Source of the DNA: Nitrososphaerota archaeon
GTDB lineage: Archaea; Thermoproteota; Nitrososphaeria; Nitrososphaerales; Nitrosopumilaceae
Direction of reading: 5' to 3'
Length of the DNA stretch: 64,000 nt
Assembly (NCBI GenBank): GCA_028867785.1
Contig: JAGWFS010000003.1
Span: forward strand, 1-64,000
Shown here: positions 15,973 to 24,297 of the stretch, in pieces
How positions within the stretch are numbered: the stretch's first letter is position 1
How the letters are laid out: every line of letters begins with the position of its first letter
The notes under the pieces: model-generated
Seen by the model: only the letters and a program-made list of their open reading frames with translations
Told to the model about the DNA's origin: nothing
The model's database searches: none
Program-made: the position numbers and the translations under genes

Positions 15973-16890
15973 TCAAATTTTTAAAAATACTCCAGTTCCA
16001 TAAAGGTTTAGGACATTCTTATCTCTAAAAAATTCTGAAGCTGCTATACGTTCACCCAATGTATAGAGCCATCTTTCATCACAACAATAATGATCAAAAG
16101 CAATTATTCCACCCTTTACCGTTTGCCTATAGCACATATCAAGAGCATCTCGGGTTGGGGAATAGTTATCCGTATCAAAAAATGATAAGACAAGAGGAAT
16201 TCCTTCTATTCTGCAATATGTCTCAGATATGTCTCCTTTTACAAGTTCTATGTTAAATGGTTCGCAATAACTAATGACAGAATCAAAATCTGAGAATTCG
16301 TCGTGTGGATCATCATACATGTCAAATACAGACTTTCGTTTTGGAAACCCTTGGAATGTATCAAAGGCAAAAATCTTTGCTTTAATTCCTAACTTTTCTA
16401 CTATCCTAGCTAAAAAAACAGTGGTACCGCCTTTGTATACTCCAAACTCTGCAATATCTCCTTTCAATCCGTTTTTTGCGATATAATCTAACGATTGATA
16501 AAGATGAATAAGCATGTTCTTGTATCCAAAAGCTCTTGGTGAGGTGACACTAGATGATAAGGTATCATGATACAGATGATCTTTGAAATCTAGATGACCA
16601 ATTCCAGCCATTATTATTTTTGGTTTTCTATTATCTATTGTCGAGAATATCTTGAGAATTTCTTCTTTATCATTATCAGAAACAATAACGAGAGTATCAA
16701 ACTGTAGTTCATTTATTGACTTAGGATTCATTACAATAAAATTTTCTATCTTACATCCTTGAAGTTCTTTATTAGAATCAATAATACCACAAATTTTCTC
16801 TGCTGTACCGTTCATTAGCATTCGTTTAATCAAAGTAATAGCATTTTCATTATATCCCCAGAATAGAATAGAGGTTTTCTCCTTTGGCAT
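15973..16890 (-). CDS. TylF/MycF-like O-methyltransferase with N-terminal Rossmann domain
   Basis: 305 residues. The first ~110 (TSILFWGYNENAITLIKRML, DTLVIVSDNDKEE) resemble a nucleotide-binding domain of the PglD or CoA-binding type. Residues from about 120 form a TylF-like methyltransferase: GDIAEFGVYKGGTTVFLARI (SAM motif I), AFDTFQGFP, and SFFDTDNYSPT with the metal-binding Asp pair. TylF enzymes methylate sugar hydroxyls of secondary metabolites. Here it may decorate a nucleoside or glycan; the substrate is unknown. Confidence 0.75.
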   Translation of the reverse strand: MPKEKTSILFWGYNENAITLIKRMLMNGTAEKICGIIDSNKELQGCKIENFIVMNPKSINELQFDTLVIVSDNDKEEILKIFSTIDNRKPKIIMAGIGHLDFKDHLYHDTLSSSVTSPRAFGYKNMLIHLYQSLDYIAKNGLKGDIAEFGVYKGGTTVFLARIVEKLGIKAKIFAFDTFQGFPKRKSVFDMYDDPHDEFSDFDSVISYCEPFNIELVKGDISETYCRIEGIPLVLSFFDTDNYSPTRDALDMCYRQTVKGGIIAFDHYCCDERWLYTLGERIAASEFFRDKNVLNLYGTGVFLKI

Positions 16891-17351
16891 AGTGGCAATT
16901 TGATTCCAAAGGTTTTCAAGAAATTCAGAATTGGTCAGTTCAAGATTAAAATTTTAATCTAGATTATTATGTATTTCCTAATAATTCACTTGAATTTTCC
17001 AAATTTCCCTATTGATATAACCAGAGGAGTAAAACCAATATCAGCCGAAGATCATGTGATTCCTATCCTGGAGTCTTAATTGTTAAATATTCTGTTACTA
17101 AATAGGTTCATTGGAAAGTCTAAATGATGACCCGCTAGTAAAATTCTACCTCCTAAGAGTGTTAGATTTCCGCTCCCTCATTTTCAATGCTTTCAGCAGA
17201 ACATAGGAAAGCAGTATAGAAGCGGCATGTATTAATTCTGACACCAAAAAGGTTTTGTGAAATTCTTAACAGATCTTAAATCAACTGATCTTGTGAGGTA
17301 ACAGGTACAACAGACTGATTTTTATTCTTATAATAGAATCAACAAATACAC
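16891..17351. other. Intergenic region between divergent accessory operons
   Basis: About 460 bases without a convincing gene. A TATA-like TTCTTATAATAG (about 17324..17335) serves the 17367 gene. Nothing else recognised. Confidence 0.4.
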
Positions 17352-17366
17352 TTGTCGACAACTAGC

Positions 17367-18290
17367 ATGGGTTCTGCCATAGAAATACTTAGACAGCGTT
17401 ATTTTATCGATCATAAATCAGAAACTAGAACATTCATTACAGAAGAATATACAATCATAGCTAGAGACGACGACATAGATAACATATTCTTGGAAGTGCC
17501 ACGATTTTTGATAAATCTGAGAATTTTTGATTCAGATGAAGAGGGATTGCCATTAATTCCTAATGATTATACCTTCGCACTACTTGAAAACAGAATTGAG
17601 AGATTAAGCGGTCAAGAAAAGAGCATCCTAGAAAACTTGTACGATGATCTACGCAATCATAGGAAATACATGCTGTGGATTAAGATGCCTCCAACTAAGA
17701 AACTACAAAAAGATCAATTAAGAATAATTACGTTAGAATATGATGCTGAAAAAGTTAAAAATCCGTCGAAAAAACTGGAACTGGATTTTCCTTCACATCA
17801 AACACATAATGTGTTTTATGTGATTCGTACGCCTGAAGATTACGAATTTGAAAACAAGGATATTGAGATTATAGAAAAAAATGGAAGAAAATTCAAGTAT
17901 AAAGGAAATAACGAAAAAGATGATCCCATTTACTTGAGCGAGGGATTTGATTCAATCGCTATAACAAAAAAATCAGAAATATCAAGCCCAATGAAAATAA
18001 GCTATTCGTTCAGACCTGATCGTGGAATTACCAAATTTCCAGTTACATTAGCAGGACTTTTGTCTTTGCCGCCTATAATGATCCTATTCTACAGAACGTG
18101 TGGCGCATGTATTGGACCTTTGCCACCTAATGCATCTGTTTTATTTGATCATCAGATAGAAATTGGTTTAGGAATATTTGCCACCTCACTTGTAATTCCT
18201 ACTCTGATCAATAATCAGCGGATTAGAAATTCCTTAAAAACCATTTTCTACTTGCCCATAATCTTAGCCTTGTTATTGTTACTTGGATAG
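17367..18290 (+). CDS. Protein with cytosolic domain and C-terminal membrane anchor
   Basis: About 307 residues. The first ~220 are charged and soluble (REFs not recognised; contains LSGQEKSILENLYDDLRNHR). The last ~85 hold three hydrophobic helices (TLAGLLSLPPIMILFY, IGLGIFATSLVIPTLI, TIFYLPIILALLLLLG). ATG 17367 fits a TATA box near 17330; an in-frame TTG at 17352 is less likely. The layout of soluble sensor plus membrane helices is that of membrane-disrupting effectors in cyclic-nucleotide defence systems. With a cyclase gene 1.2 kb downstream I infer a possible effector role. Confidence 0.55.
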   Translation: MGSAIEILRQRYFIDHKSETRTFITEEYTIIARDDDIDNIFLEVPRFLINLRIFDSDEEGLPLIPNDYTFALLENRIERLSGQEKSILENLYDDLRNHRKYMLWIKMPPTKKLQKDQLRIITLEYDAEKVKNPSKKLELDFPSHQTHNVFYVIRTPEDYEFENKDIEIIEKNGRKFKYKGNNEKDDPIYLSEGFDSIAITKKSEISSPMKISYSFRPDRGITKFPVTLAGLLSLPPIMILFYRTCGACIGPLPPNASVLFDHQIEIGLGIFATSLVIPTLINNQRIRNSLKTIFYLPIILALLLLLG

Positions 18291-18327
18291 AATATGTTAT
18301 ATCTAAGAAAACTGTGTACAAAGTATA

Positions 18328-18468
18328 ATGCGAAACAACTCTAGCGATGAATTAAAGAAAAGAGCTGAGGAAATCTTCCGTTGTGACAAGAACCCTATGG
18401 TTTATTTCATAAAATCAAATGGCGACGTAAGCATACCGAGTACGAAAGAAAAGAAACCTGAATGTTAA
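18328..18468 (+). CDS. Small acidic/basic protein, 46 aa
   Basis: An ATG-started frame (MRNNSSDELKKRAEEIFRCD ... KKPEC) lies 37 bases after the membrane protein gene on the same strand. The N-terminal half is an amphipathic helix and the peptide has two Cys. No family is known; it may be a regulator or immunity peptide of the module. Support is limited to reading-frame position and composition. Confidence 0.4.
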   Translation: MRNNSSDELKKRAEEIFRCDKNPMVYFIKSNGDVSIPSTKEKKPEC

Positions 18469-18603
18469 AATCATTATTAAAATATTAATTATTGACATAT
18501 TCTAGTTGGTTCGTAATCGTTTATTCCTAAAAGTGAGTTCTATAATATCATAGATAAGAAAATTGGTTAAACATTTTTTTAATTGGATTGCATACTAGTT
18601 CCA

Positions 18604-19482
18604 ATGACAATTGAGGAAGATCTTAAGAAGAAAATTATGCATGAAGGCTTTCCATTACAAAGATACTGTTCTACAATATTACAGAATCAAGGATGGAATG
18701 TTGAAGAAGAATATCCTGTTCAATGGATATCCCCTCCACAATCCCAACACAAAACAGTTCGTACGTCAGGAGACATAAGAGCTGAATTTCAATATGTTGC
18801 AAAAAGTTTTGGAGTAAGAATATGTGTGTCGTGTAAAAAACAGTCATCAATTAATTGGGTTTTTATGAAAGCAATGTTTAATGAATCCGACCATTTTTTC
18901 TTAAGGTCATGTGCCTTAAAACCAACACCTGAGGCTGATTACAAAAATTCATGGGAATACGAATACAGTTTTAGGAAAAACGATTGGCCAGAATCATATC
19001 CGTTATGTAATATACCGACTACACTGAAAGGAAATTCAAATGGTGAAGAATCTAATAAGATACTTCAAGCAGCAGATAATTTACATCTTGAGGTAACTCA
19101 GACCATTAGTGATGATTCCATACCACTAGCGAGTATTCTGCCAATAGATCAACTAATCTACGTGCCAGTCATAGTTACTGCTGCTGAAGTATATGTTTAC
19201 GATATTGATTTTAAAAAATTTGATGTGGATGATGTTAGATGTATCAGCATAGAAAAAGTCCCATATTTGTTATATCAACATACTCTGCCCATAGGAAAAC
19301 AACGTCTTGTAAATAACCCACATTTTGGGGAACAAGTAAAATTTGAAAAATTCAACATTTTTGTAGTACATTACAAACAATTCGAAAGGTTTGCTAAAAT
19401 AATAAAGGAGCAATTTGCGTCAAAATCGATTGCTCTTCCCATTCCCAACAAAAAATCAATTAAAACAGGAACAAATCATTAA
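18604..19482 (+). CDS. Putative restriction-endonuclease-like protein, 292 aa
   Basis: The N-terminal 100 residues resemble nucleases of the PD-(D/E)xK fold: EGFPLQRYCSTILQNQGWNV (helix and strand), TSGDIRAEFQYVAKSFG (first Asp), VRICVSCKKQ (xxK strand with Ser-Cys where Glu is usual). The remainder is unrecognised and ends in a basic tail. I chose ATG 18604 over the in-frame start at 18583 because the family-like part begins there. It lies 26 bases before the cyclase-fusion gene, so the two are probably one transcript. It is a possible nuclease effector, if the fold is right. Confidence 0.5.
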   Translation: MTIEEDLKKKIMHEGFPLQRYCSTILQNQGWNVEEEYPVQWISPPQSQHKTVRTSGDIRAEFQYVAKSFGVRICVSCKKQSSINWVFMKAMFNESDHFFLRSCALKPTPEADYKNSWEYEYSFRKNDWPESYPLCNIPTTLKGNSNGEESNKILQAADNLHLEVTQTISDDSIPLASILPIDQLIYVPVIVTAAEVYVYDIDFKKFDVDDVRCISIEKVPYLLYQHTLPIGKQRLVNNPHFGEQVKFEKFNIFVVHYKQFERFAKIIKEQFASKSIALPIPNKKSIKTGTNH

Positions 19483-19508
19483 TTAATTGACAAAAGATCA
19501 AGAATAAG

Positions 19509-20807
19509 ATGTCAAGCTCACAAAAGAAAGAAACTGACCTGCTTACTCCAGATCAATTTGAAAAATTTATCATATCAATTCCACAAATCACTGTGATAGA
19601 ACATAATAGAAAAATCCACAAAGCAGATTGGCCCATATCAAGTAAAGAATTTCAAATGTTGTTTAAGATGACTTATTATTGTGCGTTGGGTATATCTGAA
19701 ACATTAAAACTTCACAAATCTGACATTGACTTAACTCGCAAAATTGTTTCTATTAGAAAATCTGTTGGAGTTCACGAGGAAACAAGTATTCCTCCTATAT
19801 TTATAGATGAACTCGAAGAATATTTGAAATCTCATGAGAAAAAACTTTTTCAAACAACAAGGGGGAGTGCATGGAACTATGCAATTGCGGCAGCAAAAAT
19901 TGCAGGATTGAATTTGCGTGAAGAAAGAAAAGTAAAAGATGTCCGTAAAATATCACTTCTCATATTCAAAAAATCATGGGGACGACGAATGCAAAAGGAT
20001 GATGCAAGTGACAAATTGATCGCTATTAAATTGAGAAAAAAATCACAACTTAGTGACAAATGGCCAATTTATGATATTAAAGAATTAATTGATTGGGAAG
20101 AGAAAAAATATCCTTCCAAGAAAAAAGGATTAGTTATCTTACTAGATGCATTAGGAATCAAAGGAATATGGAAAGGTAATAGTCCAACAGATGTCCAACA
20201 TGACTGGAATACTGTCATTACCAATTGTCGCTCAATGGTTAAGGAGCTCACAACAATAGGATTATCTACTACCTTCAATGCTTTTTCTGATACGGTTGTC
20301 ATTACGGCATCGGGTTCTGATATTAAAATTTTAATCACTAAAATGGCTGAGACACTTATAAAAACTATGGAAGTAGCGATTGCTCATGATATTTTTTTCC
20401 GAGGTTGTATTAGCATAGGCGAATTCTTTCCTGATCCAAACATAATTGTAGGAAAAGCCATTGATGATGCTGCACAATATTATCAAATGCCAGAATGGAT
20501 AGGAATTTCAGTAACTCCAAATTCTCATAAATTAATAGATTCCATTGGTTTTCATACTGAGAAAAACAAAGGCTTGTTTGTCGAATATGATATCCCATTA
20601 AAAAATACAATTGAAAAGAAAGGGATGGCTTTGAATTGGCCTACTCATGTTATAAATATTGGAAAATTAGCAGGGGAGTCTGAAAACTCACACTCACAAA
20701 CATTGAGAGAATTGGTGGAAACAAAAATAGAAAATTCTGACGACATAAATGTATCATTCAAATGGCGAAATACCTTGAATTTCATCGATTATGTTACAAT
20801 TAATTGA
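19509..20807 (+). CDS. Degenerate tyrosine-recombinase fold fused to a class III nucleotide cyclase domain
   Basis: 432 residues in two parts. Residues about 50-185 follow the tyrosine integrase catalytic fold (FKMTYYCALGISETLKLHKS, DIDLTRKIVSIRKSVG, KVKDVRKISLLIFKKSWG), but the first catalytic Arg is replaced by Gly and no active-site Tyr is seen, so it is probably a DNA- or DNA-end-binding module. Residues about 205-400 are a class III cyclase: GLVILLDALGIKG with metal-binding Asp213, FNAFSDTVVITAS with Asp261, and FFRGCISIGEFFPDPN. Pycsar cyclases have this style of core. I infer cNMP production triggered by foreign DNA. An IS element abuts its stop codon without changing the protein. Confidence 0.7.
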   Translation: MSSSQKKETDLLTPDQFEKFIISIPQITVIEHNRKIHKADWPISSKEFQMLFKMTYYCALGISETLKLHKSDIDLTRKIVSIRKSVGVHEETSIPPIFIDELEEYLKSHEKKLFQTTRGSAWNYAIAAAKIAGLNLREERKVKDVRKISLLIFKKSWGRRMQKDDASDKLIAIKLRKKSQLSDKWPIYDIKELIDWEEKKYPSKKKGLVILLDALGIKGIWKGNSPTDVQHDWNTVITNCRSMVKELTTIGLSTTFNAFSDTVVITASGSDIKILITKMAETLIKTMEVAIAHDIFFRGCISIGEFFPDPNIIVGKAIDDAAQYYQMPEWIGISVTPNSHKLIDSIGFHTEKNKGLFVEYDIPLKNTIEKKGMALNWPTHVINIGKLAGESENSHSQTLRELVETKIENSDDINVSFKWRNTLNFIDYVTIN

Positions 20808-21946
20808 GGCTTGGGCATTATTCACATCAAAAAATAATGCTAGTTACCAAGCATCTGTCTGATACATCGTGGCTTATCACTACCTGCTATACAGTTGTAG
20901 TATACCGATATCTGGTATACAAACACACACATTAGCAGATAAGATGTGACATTCTCAGATCCAATTACAGGTGAGCTAGATATTCCAAACGTACCCTTGA
21001 TGCACTCAAACAACGGCTCAACGGATCTGCTTCTGGCACGGTATATCCTCTGACCTTTTCTTGATCTGTAGAACCATATCAATTCCAGCCTCTCACCTTT
21101 GGTATGGCGGTACCTTCGTATGGGGCAGACAAGTCTTGCCGCGCGCTGTCTGGTATAATCATACAGCTTCCAGTCATCGTATCCAGCATCTGCTACGACA
21201 TACCTGATGCAGTCTGGCAGCGGCTCCACCAGACCACGGTACACCTGGTTGTCATAGACATTTGCAGTTGTCACAGATGCTGACAGTGGCACTACCATCT
21301 GTCCAGTACTGCACGAGATGTGCAGCTTGTATCCGAACTGCCATCCCTTGGTTGCAGAAAATCCCCACCCTGCATCTGTATCGATGCCAGGCCTTGGAAC
21401 GGTACCCTGTATCATCTGCTTTCTGTGCCAGATGTGGCCGTTTCTTGCACGTATTGTAGAACTGTCAACAGATACAATGGATGCATCAGCAAGTGATTCC
21501 GTGACAAATCTTGCACCCATTGCTGATATGATGGAACCGACTGGCAGTACCTTGAACCTGCGGTCAAACGTCCTGCGGTCTGGCAATGCATCTAGGCCGC
21601 ATGCTTTCATCACCTTCTGGTTGTATGATACATCGATTGAAAAATACTGATGCAGGCAGTTGTTGGACGGTATCCTCATCCAAATTCGTACTACATAGCA
21701 CCGCAGGATTACCGTTGTAGGATAGACGTATGGTCTGCCCCTCTTCTTGTCATCATCCCTATACAACGATAACAAACCAATCAGATACAATATATCAATA
21801 AGGAATGATTCCGTTGGTATCTTGCTAAAGGACCCTCGCTTGATGTGCATCTGAACAGTGAATATCAGGAGAGGAGATCCTTAGCTGTTTCTATTAAATC
21901 AATTTTGTATCATGGTAAAATTAGCGTGGAATTATGCCCAACCCTC
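20806..21946 (-). mobile_element. IS5-family (ISH1-like) insertion sequence, 1141 bp
   Basis: The ends are inverted repeats starting GAGGCTTGGGCATTATTC (left, 20806) and GAGGGTTGGGCATAATTC (right, complement ending 21946), 16 of 18 matching. An 8-base duplication AATTAATT flanks it (20798..20805 and 21947..21954). Length and duplication size fit the ISH1 group of IS5. It inserted at the stop codon of the cyclase-fusion gene. Confidence 0.85.
20840..21850 (-). CDS. IS5/IS4-type DDE transposase, 336 aa
   Basis: A DDE transposase with SIVSVDSSTIRARNGHIW (first Asp), YVVADAGYDDWKLYDY (second Asp) and RSRSVEPLFECIKGTFGI (Glu with the family's Y/R-rich context). An N-terminal helical domain (FLIDILYLIGLLSLYRDDD) binds the ends. 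The frame is intact and spans nearly the whole element, so it is probably functional. Confidence 0.9.
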   Translation of the reverse strand: MHIKRGSFSKIPTESFLIDILYLIGLLSLYRDDDKKRGRPYVYPTTVILRCYVVRIWMRIPSNNCLHQYFSIDVSYNQKVMKACGLDALPDRRTFDRRFKVLPVGSIISAMGARFVTESLADASIVSVDSSTIRARNGHIWHRKQMIQGTVPRPGIDTDAGWGFSATKGWQFGYKLHISCSTGQMVVPLSASVTTANVYDNQVYRGLVEPLPDCIRYVVADAGYDDWKLYDYTRQRAARLVCPIRRYRHTKGERLELIWFYRSRKGQRIYRARSRSVEPLFECIKGTFGISSSPVIGSENVTSYLLMCVFVYQISVYYNCIAGSDKPRCIRQMLGN

Positions 21947-22153
21947 AATTAATTAATTGTGAGCCAGATATGTTAAAATTCAAATTTTTTAATGTCGAAA
22001 TGTGTTGTTATTTTCATGCTTAAACAGCTGAGGTTTTGAACTAGAATCAAAATACCCATCAAAGGTATTGAAATTAATTATATCTGAAACTATTTTGTTT
22101 TAGAATAGATCTTATAAAATTGGTTTGACATATTTTCGGATCTACAAAAGACT

Positions 22154-22177
22154 CTTAAATAAGTAGATTATCTACAT
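22154..22177 (+). promoter_or_regulatory. TATA box with overlapping PadR-type palindrome
   Basis: The TATA-like CTTAAATAA (22154..22162) runs into AAGTAGATTATCTACAT (22161..22177), which differs by one base from the perfect palindrome in the PadR gene's own promoter at 24259. A further half-like repeat (GTAG-TCA-ATCTAC) lies just before the ATG at 22194. Binding here would block the promoter of the 22194-23626 operon. Confidence 0.65.
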
Positions 22178-22193
22178 AGGTAGTCAATCTACT

Positions 22194-22544
22194 ATGCAAA
22201 AATACCTAGTCAGGGGTGCGATTGGCGGCGGAGCCACCGTTGTTATAGCGGTAGTACTGATATTGACACTGCATAGCCCCGCCTCACAATATTCTCTCTA
22301 TGTAGATGCAAGGACTGAATCAGGAGACGGAACGACAGACTCTCATCTCACAATGATAAACACTGGAACCCAACCTTTGACGAACCTTAAGATGACATAC
22401 GATGTTGGAAAACCAGACACGCTTCCAATCCTTAATCCGGGAGACAGAGTGATTTTATCCCCTCCTACTTCATCACACTCTGTCATCATTACTGACGACC
22501 AAGGTCTTACTGTAACAAAGCCATTCCAACAGTTCAACGAGTAA
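22194..22544 (+). CDS. Membrane-anchored extracytoplasmic protein, 116 aa
   Basis: One N-terminal transmembrane helix (GATVVIAVVLILTL, residues ~12-26) is followed by an exposed beta-rich domain (HLTMINTGTQPLTNLKMTYD ... PILNPGDRVILSPP) resembling an Ig-like or FxLD fold. It precedes the beta-propeller gene by eight bases and is under the PadR-type palindrome. Function unknown; the exterior domain suggests adhesion or binding. Confidence 0.6.
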   Translation: MQKYLVRGAIGGGATVVIAVVLILTLHSPASQYSLYVDARTESGDGTTDSHLTMINTGTQPLTNLKMTYDVGKPDTLPILNPGDRVILSPPTSSHSVIITDDQGLTVTKPFQQFNE

Positions 22545-22552
22545 GAGAAACT

Positions 22553-23626
22553 ATGAAATCAATCACGAGTAGGAAAATTTACATAAGCATTGGTCTAGTT
22601 GTTGTTGCAATTATTGGATCTCTAGTCTATTTCACGGATAATATGGAAAAAAATGAAAATATAGTAAACAAAGGTCAGTCTACAGACAATCTCAATTCCT
22701 CATCGCTACGACTAGTTCAAACGATATCATTGCCAAATGTTTCAGGAAGGATTGATCATATGGATATTGATATTAATGGTCAGAGATTGTTTGTTGCAGA
22801 ATTAGGAAATAATTCGCTGGACGTGTTGGATCTAAAGGAAGGAAAACGAATCCATTCCATCAATGGATTAAACGGACCGCAAGGAGTGGCGTTTATTCCA
22901 GATGCTAACAAAATTGTAATTGCAAACGGTGGAGATGGAACAGTACAGATTTTTGATTCAGAGACATATTCTTTGGTAAAAACAATATCGCTCTCAAGTG
23001 ATGCAGATAACGTAAGATATGAACCATCTCAGAAACTGGTTTATGTAGGATATGGCAGTGGAGGAATAGCGATCATAGATCCTGTAAAAGAGGAGTTGAT
23101 TGATAACATCAAACTAGATGGTCATCCAGAGTCATTTCAGATCTCAGATGAATTGCAGCCTAGAATCTTTGTTAATGTACCTGAGAGTAATTCTATTGAG
23201 ATAATAGGCAGTCAAAATAGAACGGTTGTTACAAAATGGATGAACGATAGAGCTAGCGGGAATTATCCAATGGCGTTGGATGAAGACTCTCATAGATTAT
23301 TTGTAGTATACAGAGAACCCTCAGAGCTCCATGTTATTGATACAGGATCAGGTAAAGTCATAGCAAGCCTAGTAGTCAGCGGAGACCCCGATGATATCTT
23401 CTATGATGCAGAAAACAAGCAGATCTATATTTCTGAGGGTCAAGGGTTTATTGACGTATTATCGGAGCAGAGTGACAACTATCATGAAATCGCAAAAATC
23501 CCAACTGAGAATGGAGCAAGAACTTCCCTCTTTGTTCCACAGTTAGATAGGTTCTACGTTGCCATCCCAGACTATTCAGGAGACGGTGCAAAGATCCAAG
23601 TTTTTGAAACTCATAAAATCCAATAA
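22553..23626 (+). CDS. Membrane-anchored YVTN/NHL-type beta-propeller protein, 357 aa
   Basis: An N-terminal anchor (ISIGLVVVAIIGSLVYF) is followed by repeats of the YVTN propeller type (FVAELGNNSLDVLDLKEGKR, IVIANGGDGTVQIFDSETYS, VYVGYGSGGIAIIDP, FVVYREPSELHVIDTGSGK). It lies outside the membrane and probably binds a protein or ligand. It is second in the PadR-controlled operon and converges tail-to-tail on padR with no gap. Confidence 0.75.
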   Translation: MKSITSRKIYISIGLVVVAIIGSLVYFTDNMEKNENIVNKGQSTDNLNSSSLRLVQTISLPNVSGRIDHMDIDINGQRLFVAELGNNSLDVLDLKEGKRIHSINGLNGPQGVAFIPDANKIVIANGGDGTVQIFDSETYSLVKTISLSSDADNVRYEPSQKLVYVGYGSGGIAIIDPVKEELIDNIKLDGHPESFQISDELQPRIFVNVPESNSIEIIGSQNRTVVTKWMNDRASGNYPMALDEDSHRLFVVYREPSELHVIDTGSGKVIASLVVSGDPDDIFYDAENKQIYISEGQGFIDVLSEQSDNYHEIAKIPTENGARTSLFVPQLDRFYVAIPDYSGDGAKIQVFETHKIQ

Positions 23627-24223
23627 CTAGTCAGGTTTACCCTTAGAAGGTTTTGTATTCCATTCTAATTCCATATGGATCTCAAACTTGTCGCTGCCTT
23701 CCTTGGTCTTTTCTTTTGCATAAAGAAATTTGAACTCGATTGGTTCAGTTGGACTTTTTACAACAACTTTCTTTGCAGAAGGCATGATTTTGTTTATCTC
23801 AAAATTAGATGTTCCTTGTAGAGATTTTGCAACATGTGTGAAAACCTTAGCTAAGTCATCTTTTGAAATTTCTGCTTTGTGACGAAATATAGCTTGGTGA
23901 GTCTCCCAGTGGTTTTCTATTATCTCCGCCATCTTTGACCAATGTATCATGGATTCTGCAAGCTCATTTTGTCCCTTTCCTGTTATGGCATAGTGTTTTC
24001 TGTCAGGAGCTTTGTCCATAAACTCAACTTTGCTTGTAACTGATTTATTCTTCTCAAGTTTTTCAAGAGCTGGATAGATCGTACCTGTTTTAGGTTTCCA
24101 ATATCCTGAGAATTTCTTTTCAAGCTCTTTTATGATTTCATAACCATACATTGGTCGTTCTGCCAAAAGCAAGAGCAACCATAAGGATACTGCTCCTACC
24201 TTCATTCCCTTTTGTTTTATCAT
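23627..24223 (-). CDS. PadR-family transcriptional regulator
   Basis: 198 residues. The N-terminal winged helix matches PadR: VSLWLLLLLAERPMYGYEII, then KPKTGTIYPALEKLEKNKSV and APDRKHYAITGKGQNELAE. The C-terminal half is helical and beta-rich, longer than in the smallest PadR proteins. PadR proteins bind ATGT-N-ACAT palindromes; one such site lies in the shared promoter with the divergent ChrB-like gene (24259) and a near copy at 22161. It probably represses itself and both units in response to an unknown stress ligand. Confidence 0.8.
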   Translation of the reverse strand: MIKQKGMKVGAVSLWLLLLLAERPMYGYEIIKELEKKFSGYWKPKTGTIYPALEKLEKNKSVTSKVEFMDKAPDRKHYAITGKGQNELAESMIHWSKMAEIIENHWETHQAIFRHKAEISKDDLAKVFTHVAKSLQGTSNFEINKIMPSAKKVVVKSPTEPIEFKFLYAKEKTKEGSDKFEIHMELEWNTKPSKGKPD

Positions 24224-24258
24224 TGATTATTCTATGTATATGGTTAAACAAGTCTTAT

Positions 24259-24275
24259 ATGTAGATTATCTACAT
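24259..24275. promoter_or_regulatory. Perfect PadR-type operator
   Basis: ATGTAGATTATCTACAT is a perfect 17-base palindrome between the divergent padR (minus) and ChrB-like (plus) genes. It overlaps TATA-like elements for both directions (TCTTATATG on plus, ACATATAAGA on minus), so one bound dimer could silence both. Confidence 0.75.
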
Positions 24276-24297
24276 AGTAAGTTGTTCAGTGGTATCA

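Noticed and set aside
20798-20807. Truncation of the cyclase by the IS element
   Set aside because: The reconstructed pre-insertion codon is TAA at the same place, so no residues were lost.
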